Positions 8,317 to 17,500 of a stretch of DNA of 64,000 bases are shown piece after piece. The DNA comes from Winogradskyella vincentii (GTDB lineage: Bacteria; Bacteroidota; Bacteroidia; Flavobacteriales; Flavobacteriaceae). The notes below the pieces were generated by a model, which did not search any database, was not told the DNA's origin, and was given only the letters and a program-made list of their open reading frames with translations. Within the stretch, counting starts at the first letter, position 1. Each line of letters starts with the position of its first letter. The stretch covers positions 558,001 through 622,000 of the forward strand of contig NZ_JAIUJS010000001.1 of NCBI RefSeq assembly GCF_020166345.1. Direction: 5' to 3'. Position numbers and translations under genes: made by a program.

Positions 8317-9180
8317 ATGAGAAAAATACTGTTTCTACTGCTCTTTCTTTTAGCCTTTCAATACAATTACAGTCAAAACACCTTTACTATAAAGGGCCAA
8401 CAATTAGAGCTTAAAACCGAAATAGATGGCAAATTAGATCTGCTTTGGAATACATTTAATGGCGAATACAGATACTTTGTAAGAACTGAAGATGGGCAAA
8501 TACAAGAGCTAAAAAACACTAAAGGAACGGACAATAAATTCCAAGAAGAATACAAATCGCTTTTAAGCAAATTAACAAACGGACAACCAACTGAAAAACT
8601 TAGACTTACTGTTTTTGATTTGAAAAAATTTCTAGACAATTATAATGCTTCTGTAGACAGTAGTTATACTTCTGTACAAAAGGAAAGTAAAGTTAAATTT
8701 AGACTTGGTTTTTCAGGAGGTGTTACTAACAATCCATTTGTAGGAAATCCGGAAAATAAAATAGCACCTTTAATAGGTGCTGAACTCGAAGTATTTGAAG
8801 AAAATAGTTTACCTAGACACTCTGGGTTTTTGCAAGCACGGCATGCATTTGAAAGTGATGAATTTCAGTACAATGCCACAGAATTTTCTCTAGGTTATAG
8901 ATATAGGTTTTTAAACAAATCTACTTTTTCTATTTATGGACAGGTAAAGGTTGCAACAATCAACTTCACTAATGCTACGGCTATTGGAAGTAATAATTCT
9001 GAATTAGATATAAATGAAACAGCTTTTGATTTACCTCTAATATTTGGAATTGGCTCAGATATCAAGGTAGGAGAAAACAGCTTTATATCCATTATTTACG
9101 GCGAGCTATTTGCTGCTTTTTTAGATAATCAAGGAAATTTTTCAACTGACATCTCAGTTGGTTATAAATTTAATCTTTAA
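8317..9180 (+). CDS. Secreted outer-membrane beta-barrel-like protein
   Basis: The ATG at 8317 is chosen because it begins a clean signal peptide (MRKILFLLLFLLAFQYNYSQ); an in-frame TTG at 8284 would put eleven polar residues before it. The 287-residue product has an N-terminal mixed domain (about 25-110) and a C-terminal part with alternating strands (FRLGFSGGV; FSLGYRYRFL; ISVGYKFNL), ending in a strand with a terminal hydrophobic residue as in barrels. No named family is recognised. The stop overlaps the next ATG by one base. Confidence 0.72.
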   Translation: MRKILFLLLFLLAFQYNYSQNTFTIKGQQLELKTEIDGKLDLLWNTFNGEYRYFVRTEDGQIQELKNTKGTDNKFQEEYKSLLSKLTNGQPTEKLRLTVFDLKKFLDNYNASVDSSYTSVQKESKVKFRLGFSGGVTNNPFVGNPENKIAPLIGAELEVFEENSLPRHSGFLQARHAFESDEFQYNATEFSLGYRYRFLNKSTFSIYGQVKVATINFTNATAIGSNNSELDINETAFDLPLIFGIGSDIKVGENSFISIIYGELFAAFLDNQGNFSTDISVGYKFNL

Positions 9181-9917
9181 TGAGTCTTCGGAATTTTAAG
9201 ACGTCCAATCCTGTTTTTAACGGATACTTTTGGGAAGATGATAGATCATCGTCTAAAACAATGTCAGTTGCTGGTATTTTCATTAAGTCCATGATTGGGA
9301 TTATTATAATTGCTGCAATTACGGCATACTTATGGAAGCTTAGTGAGGAAGGAATGAGAATGCGTTGGTTTACCTTAGGTGGTATGTTAGGCTCTATTGT
9401 AATAAGTATTGTTATTTCAGTTAGAAAGCATTGGGCTCATTTTTTAGTGCCACTTTATGTTATTGCCAAGGGATTCTTTTTAGGCGGATTTTCATCATAT
9501 GCACATAGAAATTTTCCTGAATTACCTTATCAAGCCATTGGTGTTACTATTGTTACTTTTTTTGTAATGCTCATTCTCTATCAACTGCGGATAATTATTG
9601 TAACCAAAAAACTGAGAAGTGTTATTATTACAGCAACTATAAGTATTATGGTTGTTTATTTAATTTCATTCATTTTGAACTTTTTTGGAATAAAGGCATA
9701 TATCTGGGGGACATCTTGGTTTGCCATAGCCTTTAATGTCATCGCGGCAATTGTTGCGACCTTTGCGCTACTTTTAGACTTTGATTATATAGAACGGTAT
9801 AAAGGCAGAGCGCCAAAGTATAAAGAATGGCTGGCTACTTGGGGACTTCTTGCAACATTGATTTGGCTTTATGTTGAAGTATTAAGGCTAATGCAAAAAT
9901 TAGCCATTAGGTTTTAA
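9180..9917 (+). CDS. Bax inhibitor-1/YccA-family membrane protein
   Basis: The 245-residue protein has a cytoplasmic N-terminus (RNFKTSNPVFNGYFWEDD) and about seven membrane helices. The FVMLILYQLRII region and the DFDYIERYKGRAPKYKEW stretch between the last two helices match the YccA-like branch of the BI-1 (LFG/TMBIM) family. Family members are linked to calcium leak or membrane-protease control, but the bacterial role is unclear. It starts on the stop of the upstream gene (TAATG) and overlaps the convergent lipoprotein gene by 4 bp at its 3' end. Confidence 0.88.
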   Translation: MSLRNFKTSNPVFNGYFWEDDRSSSKTMSVAGIFIKSMIGIIIIAAITAYLWKLSEEGMRMRWFTLGGMLGSIVISIVISVRKHWAHFLVPLYVIAKGFFLGGFSSYAHRNFPELPYQAIGVTIVTFFVMLILYQLRIIIVTKKLRSVIITATISIMVVYLISFILNFFGIKAYIWGTSWFAIAFNVIAAIVATFALLLDFDYIERYKGRAPKYKEWLATWGLLATLIWLYVEVLRLMQKLAIRF

Positions 9918-10390
9918 TCTATTCTCACAACTATTGGAAATTCAAAGGAAGTTGTAACCTGTTGACCTCGTTTAATTGCTGGATATATTTTAGGAATAGT
10001 CTTTAAACTATTGATTAGGAGACTGTCAATATTTGGGATTTCGATTTTAGTCTCTGGTTTATAAGTCATGGATTCTACATTAAGTACTCCATTTTTATCT
10101 ATTACAATCTGAAGTTTAATAGTATCATTAACATCATTGGTAACCACTAGGTTTTGATTGCTTAAAAAAGTATTCACATTGCTAAGCAAAGTATTTTGGA
10201 AGCAGGTTTTACTCTCTTCCTTAGACGTTAATGAATCACAACTACTAAAAGTTGGATATGTATCTACTTCATTCCAATTAAAAGTCTGTAACTCCTCATT
10301 CAATAAATCTTCAGAATACACCTTCTTTTTTTCAAAGTAATCACAGGATGTAGCAAACAATAAAATAAAAAGAAACACTAGTGATCTCAT
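9914..10390 (-). CDS. Lipoprotein with TonB-like C-terminal domain
   Basis: The ATG at 10390 is preferred because it gives a lipoprotein signal (MRSLVFLFILLFATSC, lipobox LFATSC). The mature protein (about 140 residues) has a C-terminal half with the pattern of TonB C-terminal domains (LQIVIDKNGVLNVESM then LLINSLKTIPKIYPAIKRGQQVTTSFEFPIVVRI), seen in many Bacteroidota energy-transducer-like lipoproteins. No membrane-spanning TonB anchor is present, so energy transduction is not implied. It converges on, and overlaps by 4 bp, the BI-1-like gene. Confidence 0.75.
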   Translation of the reverse strand: MRSLVFLFILLFATSCDYFEKKKVYSEDLLNEELQTFNWNEVDTYPTFSSCDSLTSKEESKTCFQNTLLSNVNTFLSNQNLVVTNDVNDTIKLQIVIDKNGVLNVESMTYKPETKIEIPNIDSLLINSLKTIPKIYPAIKRGQQVTTSFEFPIVVRID

Positions 10391-10509
10391 CGGTTCAGTT
10401 AAGATACCGAAAAGTACAATTTTTTGATAAAACAATTACATCTAATAAAACGAGATGGTGTAACATTGCCTAGGCCAATGCGTCATACTATTGAATTGAA
10501 ATTATATTG

Positions 10510-11007
10510 ATGGAATTATTTTTAGTCTTTATAGCACTTATGCTTATGCTACTTGGTATTATCGGTAGTTTTTTGCCAATATTACCTGGTCCGCTAACTA
10601 GCTGGGGTGGATTGTTGGTGTTACATTTTACCGATGGCGTAGAATTGAGTCAAACCTTTTTAATAACAACACTTGCTATAGCTGTATTTATTTATATCCT
10701 AGATTATATTATACCTGCAATTGGTACAAAACGATTTGGTGGTAGCAGATCTGGAATGATTGGAACAACACTAGGTTTAATCGTTGGTTTACTTTCGCCA
10801 ATTCCTTTTGGGATAATCATTGGACCATTTATTGGTGCCCTTATTGGTGAAATGATTCATAGGAATGATTTAGATAAGGCGCTTAAAGTAGCGTTTGGTT
10901 CCTTTATTGGATTTATCGCTTCTTCATTTTTAAAATTTATTGTAGCGGTAATATTTCTTGGTTTTTTTATCATCAAACTATCTGATCACTCGGGTGCGTG
11001 GTTCTAG
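10510..11007 (+). CDS. DUF456 family membrane protein
   Basis: The 165-residue protein fits DUF456: an N-terminal FLPILPGPLTSWGGLLVLHF motif, then glycine-rich GGSRSGMIGTTLGLIVGL and GPFIGALIGEMI helices that resemble glycine-zipper repeats. About four to five membrane segments are predicted. The function of the family is unknown. An ATG at 10510 is used; the preceding TTG adds one residue only. A strong hairpin terminator follows at 11030. Confidence 0.88.
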   Translation: MELFLVFIALMLMLLGIIGSFLPILPGPLTSWGGLLVLHFTDGVELSQTFLITTLAIAVFIYILDYIIPAIGTKRFGGSRSGMIGTTLGLIVGLLSPIPFGIIIGPFIGALIGEMIHRNDLDKALKVAFGSFIGFIASSFLKFIVAVIFLGFFIIKLSDHSGAWF

Positions 11008-11029
11008 GTAAAAAGAGACACAAATAAAA

Positions 11030-11057
11030 AAACCTGACAGCGAGCGCTATCAGGTTT
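11030..11057 (+). terminator. Rho-independent terminator after the DUF456 gene
   Basis: A near-perfect 28-nt inverted repeat AAACCTGAYAGCG/CGCTRTCAGGTTT is followed by TATTTTCTT. It lies 22 bp downstream of the stop codon at 11007. The stem begins with A-runs and ends with T-runs, so it could work for both strands. Confidence 0.8.
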
Positions 11058-11257
11058 ATTTTCTTGCTATTAACTCAACAATGACTTAAGAGGGATTAAT
11101 TAATTCTTGTTGACTGGTGTAAATATATGTTAGATGATTATCTTTTTGTTGTGGTAAATCCGCAAACTTAATGTGGAAAAACCGTAGTTTTTAGGATTGA
11201 CAGTACTTACAACACATTTTTTTAACCAGGAAAAGAGTCTTTTTTCACACTTTGAAA

Positions 11258-11926
11258 CTACAAATAGCCTTTTTCTCTTGCTTCTTGCAACAAAGTTTCG
11301 TCTTTACCATCACTAACAGAAAACAAAAGTTTAAGCTGTTTTTTGCGTTTTTCTATTGCACTTGTTGAAAGTGGGATATATTCACTGAGGCTTTTAGTTT
11401 TTATTCCTTGTGACAACAGATGTAATATCTTTCTATTGATATCATCTACATATATTTCGCTAGAAATAGTCTTTTTAATATAATTACTTACCGTACTGCT
11501 ATAATAAGGTGGGAATCTCAATATTTGCTGAAAGGCATCAGCAAGTTCCATAGAGGTTAAATCACTTTTTATTAAAAACCCATCAGGATTAATCTCTTTA
11601 ATAATATTATGAATCCTAAAAGATTCATTAAACATAGTAAGGATAATTATTTTTGCTTCTGGCATAACCCGTTGTGCTAACAACGCTAAATCTTCTCCTG
11701 AGGCATATTTACCATCTTCGGAGGCAGGTAAACTAATATCAAAAAAGCAAACATCATATGGTGTGCCTTTTGATGCTCTATTAATCATCAGTTGGGCAGT
11801 ATCACAATTATTTGCTGTATCTATTAAAAGGGTTTGATCTTCCTCCTTAGTAGCCATTAAAACATTTTGATAACCTTCTATTATAATAGGATGATCATCT
11901 ACCATTAAAATGTTTATATGTTTCAT
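11258..11926 (-). CDS. NarL/FixJ-type response regulator with divergent helix-turn-helix
   Basis: The 222-residue protein has a receiver domain with Asp10-Asp11 and phosphoacceptor Asp63 (FFDISLP), followed by a C-terminal helical output domain (INRKILHLLSQGIKTKSLSEYIPLS, then TSAIEKRKKQLKLLF), a diverged LuxR-like helix-turn-helix. The receiver has a longer insertion after the phosphoacceptor (ASEDGKYASGED) than most NarL proteins. It overlaps the upstream TPR histidine kinase by 4 bp (ATGA), so the two are a cognate pair. Confidence 0.88.
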   Translation of the reverse strand: MKHINILMVDDHPIIIEGYQNVLMATKEEDQTLLIDTANNCDTAQLMINRASKGTPYDVCFFDISLPASEDGKYASGEDLALLAQRVMPEAKIIILTMFNESFRIHNIIKEINPDGFLIKSDLTSMELADAFQQILRFPPYYSSTVSNYIKKTISSEIYVDDINRKILHLLSQGIKTKSLSEYIPLSTSAIEKRKKQLKLLFSVSDGKDETLLQEAREKGYL

Positions 11927-13953
11927 GTTGATTGGTTTAAATAGGGAATCTTAACTTTAACAACTGTACCATTTCCGACTTTAGACGAGAAATCAATTAC
12001 CCCTCCAATATTCTCAACTCTAGAAGTCATGTTTTTCAACCCTATTCCTTTGCGATTTTTTGAAGTATCAAATCCATCTCCATCGTCAATGATATCTAAG
12101 CAAATTACATCTTTTTGGAGTGAAATACTAATTTTTATTTTCTTCGCATTGGCATGTTTATAAACATTTTGCATAGATTCTTGTATAATCCTGTATATGT
12201 TTATTTTAACTCTATTATTGACCGATTCCCAGTCTAATTCATCATCATGTTCAAATTCATATTTCAAACCATAGGCATTGGTTTGATTAGAGATTAACTC
12301 GGAAACAATGTCTATAAAACCAGATCCAGAAACAAAATTTGTATTTAACTCGTGTGAAATTTTTCTGATGTCTTCTTCAATGGTTTTAAGTTGAGTAATG
12401 TATTCTGCTCTAGAATTCATTGCTTCTTTACCATCCTTAAAGTTTATGCTATCCAAACTTAACCTTGTCCCAAACAATCGACCTAAAACACCATCATGCA
12501 ATTCTTCTGAAATACGTTTTTTCTCTAACACTCTTGCCTCATCAACCTTATCTTGCTGTTCTCGCATAAGATTATAAATGTCCTCATTTGCTTTTGACTG
12601 AACCTGTATTAATTTTAGCTTTCTATTTTTTGCGCGTTGGGATATAACCAAATAGACTATTATGGCTGTTAAAAGTAGCCCAATGGACAATAGCAACAGA
12701 TAAAGATTCTCTTTAGAGATTTGTTCGTTCTCTGCTTCCAGCTCATCTGTCTTATACTCAATTCTTGCAAATTTATTTTGTGTTGCTCGCTCAATGCCCA
12801 ATAAACTATCACTTAGTCTAATGTGTTGTTCTAAATAGGAATTGCTTTCTTGACCTTCAGTTAGACGTGCCAAAATAAGCATGGACTCCAAATAATAGTC
12901 GTTTATTGGTATTGCCTTAGCTAATTTATAACTCTGTTTGGCATATTTTAATGAGGAATCGATTACTTTATTAGCTTCATAAACCTTTGCAAGGTCTTGC
13001 GAAGCAACCAATTTTGTATAATCATTCTCTATTTTCAAACTAATTCTTAATGACTCTTTTAGCTCATTCTCAACACTTTCAAAATTGTAATTTCCACTTA
13101 AAAATTTGGTAAATGCAAAATTACTTAACACTAATGCCTTGAAAGACATATCCTCATTCAATTGAGGGTTTTCAATGATTTCTCTAAATAATTCTAGAGC
13201 CTTAATAAAATCTCCTTTTTCACGATAGGTAATTGCAATATTATTTAAAGATTCAATGGCGCTCTGTCTACCATTATCTAAATTTTTGGTTAATTCTATT
13301 GCCTGGTTGTGGAATGCTATTGCTTCATCAAAATTTTGAAGCTTTAAAGAAACCAATCCTAAAAGATTGAGAATTGTATACTTATTAGAATCTATATTTT
13401 CTGATTCGAGTGTATTAAAAATTCTTAATGCCTTAATTGCATTTTGTTCGCTACCTAAATAATCTTTTTCATCATCTTGTATTGAAGCAATACTACCTAA
13501 AATGATAGCCTTTTGATATTGATCATTTAACGCATCAAAATATTTTAGTGCCTCTAAATAATATTTATAAGATTCTGTTATATCAAGTTTGACAACATTA
13601 TTTAGATAACCCAATCCAGCATTAATATATGCAATACCTAGAGAATCATTAAGTTCTTTAGCGGTTTCTAAATTTCTTAAGGAATTGGTTTCGTAAAGTT
13701 CATACTCTCCTGTAAGTAAGTAAATAAACGCAAGTTTTCTTTCGCTAATTAGCTTAGTAGTATCTGATTTTGTGCGTTCAGATAATTCCACGGCTCGTTT
13801 ACCATATTTAATACGAAGATCTTTAGATAAGGTTTTATCCTCAGATAAATCTCTTAATATAAATATAGAATCTAGAAGAGTCTTATTTTCCTGTGCCTGC
13901 GAATAATTTGGAATCGCTAGTATTGAAAATAAAAGGATAAATATAAACCTCAA
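11923..13953 (-). CDS. TPR-containing sensor histidine kinase (HisKA_3/NarX-like)
   Basis: The 676-residue protein has a signal peptide (1-20), a periplasmic array of tetratricopeptide repeats (about 60-390), a coiled coil, one membrane helix (about 417-438), then a HisKA_3 dimerisation domain with phospho-accepting His486 (ISEELHDGVLGRLF) and a HATPase domain (N box around 585-600, DGDGFD and GIGLKNM later). This is the usual architecture of Bacteroidota TPR kinases. It is paired with the response regulator that overlaps it by 4 bp. The ligand is unknown; a 55-residue secreted peptide is encoded just upstream on the same strand. Confidence 0.93.
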   Translation of the reverse strand: MRFIFILLFSILAIPNYSQAQENKTLLDSIFILRDLSEDKTLSKDLRIKYGKRAVELSERTKSDTTKLISERKLAFIYLLTGEYELYETNSLRNLETAKELNDSLGIAYINAGLGYLNNVVKLDITESYKYYLEALKYFDALNDQYQKAIILGSIASIQDDEKDYLGSEQNAIKALRIFNTLESENIDSNKYTILNLLGLVSLKLQNFDEAIAFHNQAIELTKNLDNGRQSAIESLNNIAITYREKGDFIKALELFREIIENPQLNEDMSFKALVLSNFAFTKFLSGNYNFESVENELKESLRISLKIENDYTKLVASQDLAKVYEANKVIDSSLKYAKQSYKLAKAIPINDYYLESMLILARLTEGQESNSYLEQHIRLSDSLLGIERATQNKFARIEYKTDELEAENEQISKENLYLLLLSIGLLLTAIIVYLVISQRAKNRKLKLIQVQSKANEDIYNLMREQQDKVDEARVLEKKRISEELHDGVLGRLFGTRLSLDSINFKDGKEAMNSRAEYITQLKTIEEDIRKISHELNTNFVSGSGFIDIVSELISNQTNAYGLKYEFEHDDELDWESVNNRVKINIYRIIQESMQNVYKHANAKKIKISISLQKDVICLDIIDDGDGFDTSKNRKGIGLKNMTSRVENIGGVIDFSSKVGNGTVVKVKIPYLNQST

Positions 13954-14038
13954 AAGTAACCATTTAATTTACTCTCAAAGTTATAATTTTTTAGGTAATG
14001 AAGATTAAAATTGTCAGCAATCTATTATAGCACCAAAA

Positions 14039-14063
14039 GCCTATAGCTCGTTGAGCTATAGGC
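14039..14063 (-). terminator. Hairpin terminator after the 55-residue peptide gene
   Basis: A perfect 11-bp stem GCCTATAGCTC with a 3-nt loop and its complement is flanked by CAAAA and ATTTTTTAT, so it can end transcription in both directions. It lies 24 bp beyond the stop of the small secreted-peptide gene and about 85 bp upstream of the TPR kinase start, so it separates the two as transcription units. Confidence 0.8.
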
Positions 14064-14086
14064 CATTTTTTATAATTTAAAAGTAA

Positions 14087-14254
14087 TTATCCTTGAGTAG
14101 GAATTTCTACTTTCTTCTTTCCGCTTGCTAGTAAATCAATCTTTGCCGGTTGATTCTTATCGCTATTTTCAGCCACCACGTCTTCAGATTGTACACCTGA
14201 AACAGTTAGCAAAGCAATAGCTACTAAAGTCAAAGTAATTTTTAGGGTTTTCAT
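14087..14254 (-). CDS. Small secreted peptide, 55 residues
   Basis: The product starts MKTLKITLTLVAIALLTVSG, a signal peptide that could be cut near residue 20-23, leaving about 33 polar residues (SEDVVAENSDKNQPAKIDLL, then ASGKKKVEIPTQG). The mature part is rich in Lys and Asp/Glu and has no cysteine. It has its own hairpin terminator 24 bp downstream and a 23-bp inverted repeat 41-63 bp upstream, which supports a real gene. I do not recognise the family, though short exported peptides of this kind occur in flavobacteria. It sits just upstream of a TPR sensor kinase. Confidence 0.7.
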   Translation of the reverse strand: MKTLKITLTLVAIALLTVSGVQSEDVVAENSDKNQPAKIDLLASGKKKVEIPTQG

Positions 14255-14294
14255 AAATATCAATTTAGGGTTTATTAAATAGTCAATACTAGTA

Positions 14295-14317
14295 ATTGCA
14301 ACGATTATCGTAGCAAT
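14295..14317 (-). promoter_or_regulatory. 23-bp inverted repeat upstream of the secreted-peptide gene
   Basis: Two 10-nt arms (ATTGCAACGA and TCGTAGCAAT) are complementary with one mismatch and separated by TTA. The repeat is 41-63 bp upstream of the start codon at 14254. It has no following T-run, so an operator or 5'-leader hairpin is more likely than a terminator. The 287-bp gap up to the next gene shows nothing else I can assign, apart from a weak CAAATATA (14455-14462, TATATTTG on the minus strand) that could be a -7 box. Confidence 0.5.
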
Positions 14318-14541
14318 GAGGGAAGGGTATGGATAATTAACTATTATAGGCAGAGCCTAAATTGTACTAAATAAAACGAGGGATGTTTGTATTGTTAAAA
14401 GTAAAATGAATTAATTTTTCCTTGATAAGTGATTTGAGGGCTTATGAAGGACTTCAAATATATAATAATAAACATTAAAAAAAAGAATTTTACCGATAAA
14501 ATGCTATTTTTTAACGATGTAATACCTCTTTTATTTTGTAA

Positions 14542-17500
14542 TTAGTTTATAATTAGCTTGTTAGATCTAATACCTTTATCAGTATTAAGTTTCATAATGT
14601 AAGTTCCTGGTGCTATACTAACAGGTATATAATTTAAACTGTCTGAACTATTCAACTGAATTCTCATTACTTCTTGACCAGTAATATTAAATATTATCGA
14701 TTCAGAAATGTATAAACTGTTTGGATTAAATATCCCTATAGACTCAATTTGAGATTTAAAAAATAACTTAATCGAGTTTTCATTAAAATCATTACTACCC
14801 GTAGAAAGGTTCTCTTGATTGTCAAAGGTTATTGAAAATCTATTTTCGTAATTACCACTATCTAAGAATAACTGAAAATTACCATTGTTTAGTTGAAATG
14901 TAGAATTTGTAAAATTATCTTTAACATATATAGGTAAATCTTGATCTAAATTTTCAATGCTTTGTAACTTAATAGCAAATACTCCTGACTCTGCAATCTC
15001 AATCCCAAGTGGAAATTCTTGATTAGTATTAAAATTGTTAACTCCTTGTATTACAAATTTGTTATTCTCTACGATCCAATACATGTCTTCTTGATTTAAA
15101 TCGGCAAGGAAGGCATCGTATCCAAGATCAAACCCATTTGAAGCACTTGGATCAATTCCTATTGCTATCTCACGCTTAAACCCTGTTGGTGATTTATAAA
15201 TTAATCTTATCATTGGAGTATCTTCTATCACTACTTGGGCATCTGTATCAGAGGAGTTAGATTTCATAAACACTGAATTACCAACTGACTCACGCTCAAA
15301 AATTCTTTGTCCATTATTAAATACCACATCGCCTCCATCAACCGCTATTAATGGTGTTCCATTGTCATTGTCAAAACCATCAAGTTCAGTAGAAACAAAA
15401 AATCCTTGGTTTACTGGTACATATGGACCAGGAATTCTTGTCCCTATAGCAGGATTACCACCATCTGAAGTATTATTTATTAATGTATCATTAGAAATTG
15501 CAGCAACACCACCTAACAAATTTCTCGTCGCATAACCACCTACATAATCACCAAGGAAATGCGAATTTTCCTCACCAAAATGATCCCAAAAATATAATGC
15601 ACCATTAAAAATTGTACCATTCACGTTGTTTCCACCATCTGCTAAACTCATATTATCTAATATGAATTGAGTAGCATCTAATGCGGAAGGATATGGGTTA
15701 CCAATTAACCTATCTACATTACCAGACGGATTTTGTGCTGTTATAGCTTTATCTAAAGCGATTGTAATGTCTCCATTATTAGGAAGTCCCTTGAATACAT
15801 AATTTTGAAAATCATTAATAATATCAGTGGCACCTGATGATCCTTTCATTGTAAAGCCTTCTCCAGGTAAAATAGTAGATGTTTCATTTATTGAACTCCA
15901 CGAATCATAATCATCCGTAGGGCCATAAAATTTATACAACCAATAAGTACTAACTGTTATTGGGTCTGAAACACCACCATCAGAAGCAAAAGCAGATGAG
16001 TCAAAACTAATATTTTGAAATGTAGACGAATCTGTACCGTCAAATATAACATCCTCTAAACTCGAGTTTTGCCCGGTTAAAGACACACCTGTACCTCTAG
16101 TAGAAGGGTTACCCACTATAGGCCCTACTGACGATGACCAATAATTATAGTTGAAACTGTTTGAAGTTCCTTGTTGATCACGCTCAATGTAACCACCACT
16201 ATCAGCATCTAAAATACTGCCCTCCGTTTGTATAAGCTGAGATTCACCTACCAAATCTACAACACCATCTATTTCGAGATAGTTCGTAACAGTTAAAGAA
16301 TGGCCTGAATTATTTTCATCAAGACTCTCATTCGGATTTGCAACCGTAAGCTTAGTAGTGTTAGTTAATGCCAATAACTTTATATCTCTATCTCCTGAAG
16401 AAATATCATGGTTTATTTCTACAATATTCCAATCAATCAAAGTAACTCCGTCTAACCCTATGGAATTAGGAATAGCTTGAACACTGCTATTCAACCAAGT
16501 TGCAGAATCATCCCATGCACCACTAGCAGCCGTCATATAAGGCAACGGTGCTGATTGGCTTTCAACAATTTCTTTATTATTGGATAAATAATTTATTCTA
16601 AGAAAATTTCTCGCATCTGTCTGTCCTTCAGTGGTTGACCCATAAAACGAATTAAAATCATAATAAGCTTTTAAATGACTCCAATTAATATCTATGACAA
16701 GATTACTGTCTGAATTTCCGGGTAATGACTTTCCAGCTACATAATCCACACCTGCGATATCTAAGCGTTCTATTTCTTGATTCATTAAATACCTCACTTG
16801 ATCTTGAGTTAACGCTGAATCCCAAACATAAATTTCATCTACTTCACCAAGCAATGGATTTATAATACTGGTTTTATCTATGTATAGTGCCCCAACAGCA
16901 AATCTATTAAAGTTTGGTGATGGTGCAACTACATCAAGTTCGGTCTTATCTAAAATGCCATCTATATATAAAAATATTGTACCACTTCTGTAAACAAAAG
17001 TTATTTGGTGCCAATTACTATTATTAATCTGAATTGTAGACGTAAATCTTGGAGTGACTGCGTCGTCCATTAGTACTTCAACTTGATTTGATGTATTCAA
17101 CCTTAACTGCAGTTTATCACCTTTAGACATAATGGTTCTAGTCTGAGCGATAGGGTTACTTCTTACCCAAGCTGAAATTGTGAAATTATCACTGTTTAAG
17201 TTTAGATTAGACTCCCCAACTAAGTACTTTCCAGAAATTATATCCATAGCATAATCACCAGATAGCTGTTGTGCTTTAGCAAATGAAAAAAACTTTGTAG
17301 CATCAAAGTCATACCAAGCTTGAAGATTACCAGAACCATCAGATTTAAGTGGTATAACATCAATAATCTTATCATTTGCAAATGTATCATCACTAGATAC
17401 AACTAATGCATATTCTTCATTTGAGCCTTTTCCAAAACTTGAAAATACTGTTTCAGGAATGGAGAGATATACAAAACCAACATCACCATTTATATTTTCT

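Noticed and set aside
10464..10478. Near-palindrome ATTGCCTAGGCCAAT upstream of the DUF456 gene
   Set aside because: It is one base short of symmetry, and no second copy or promoter relation was seen.
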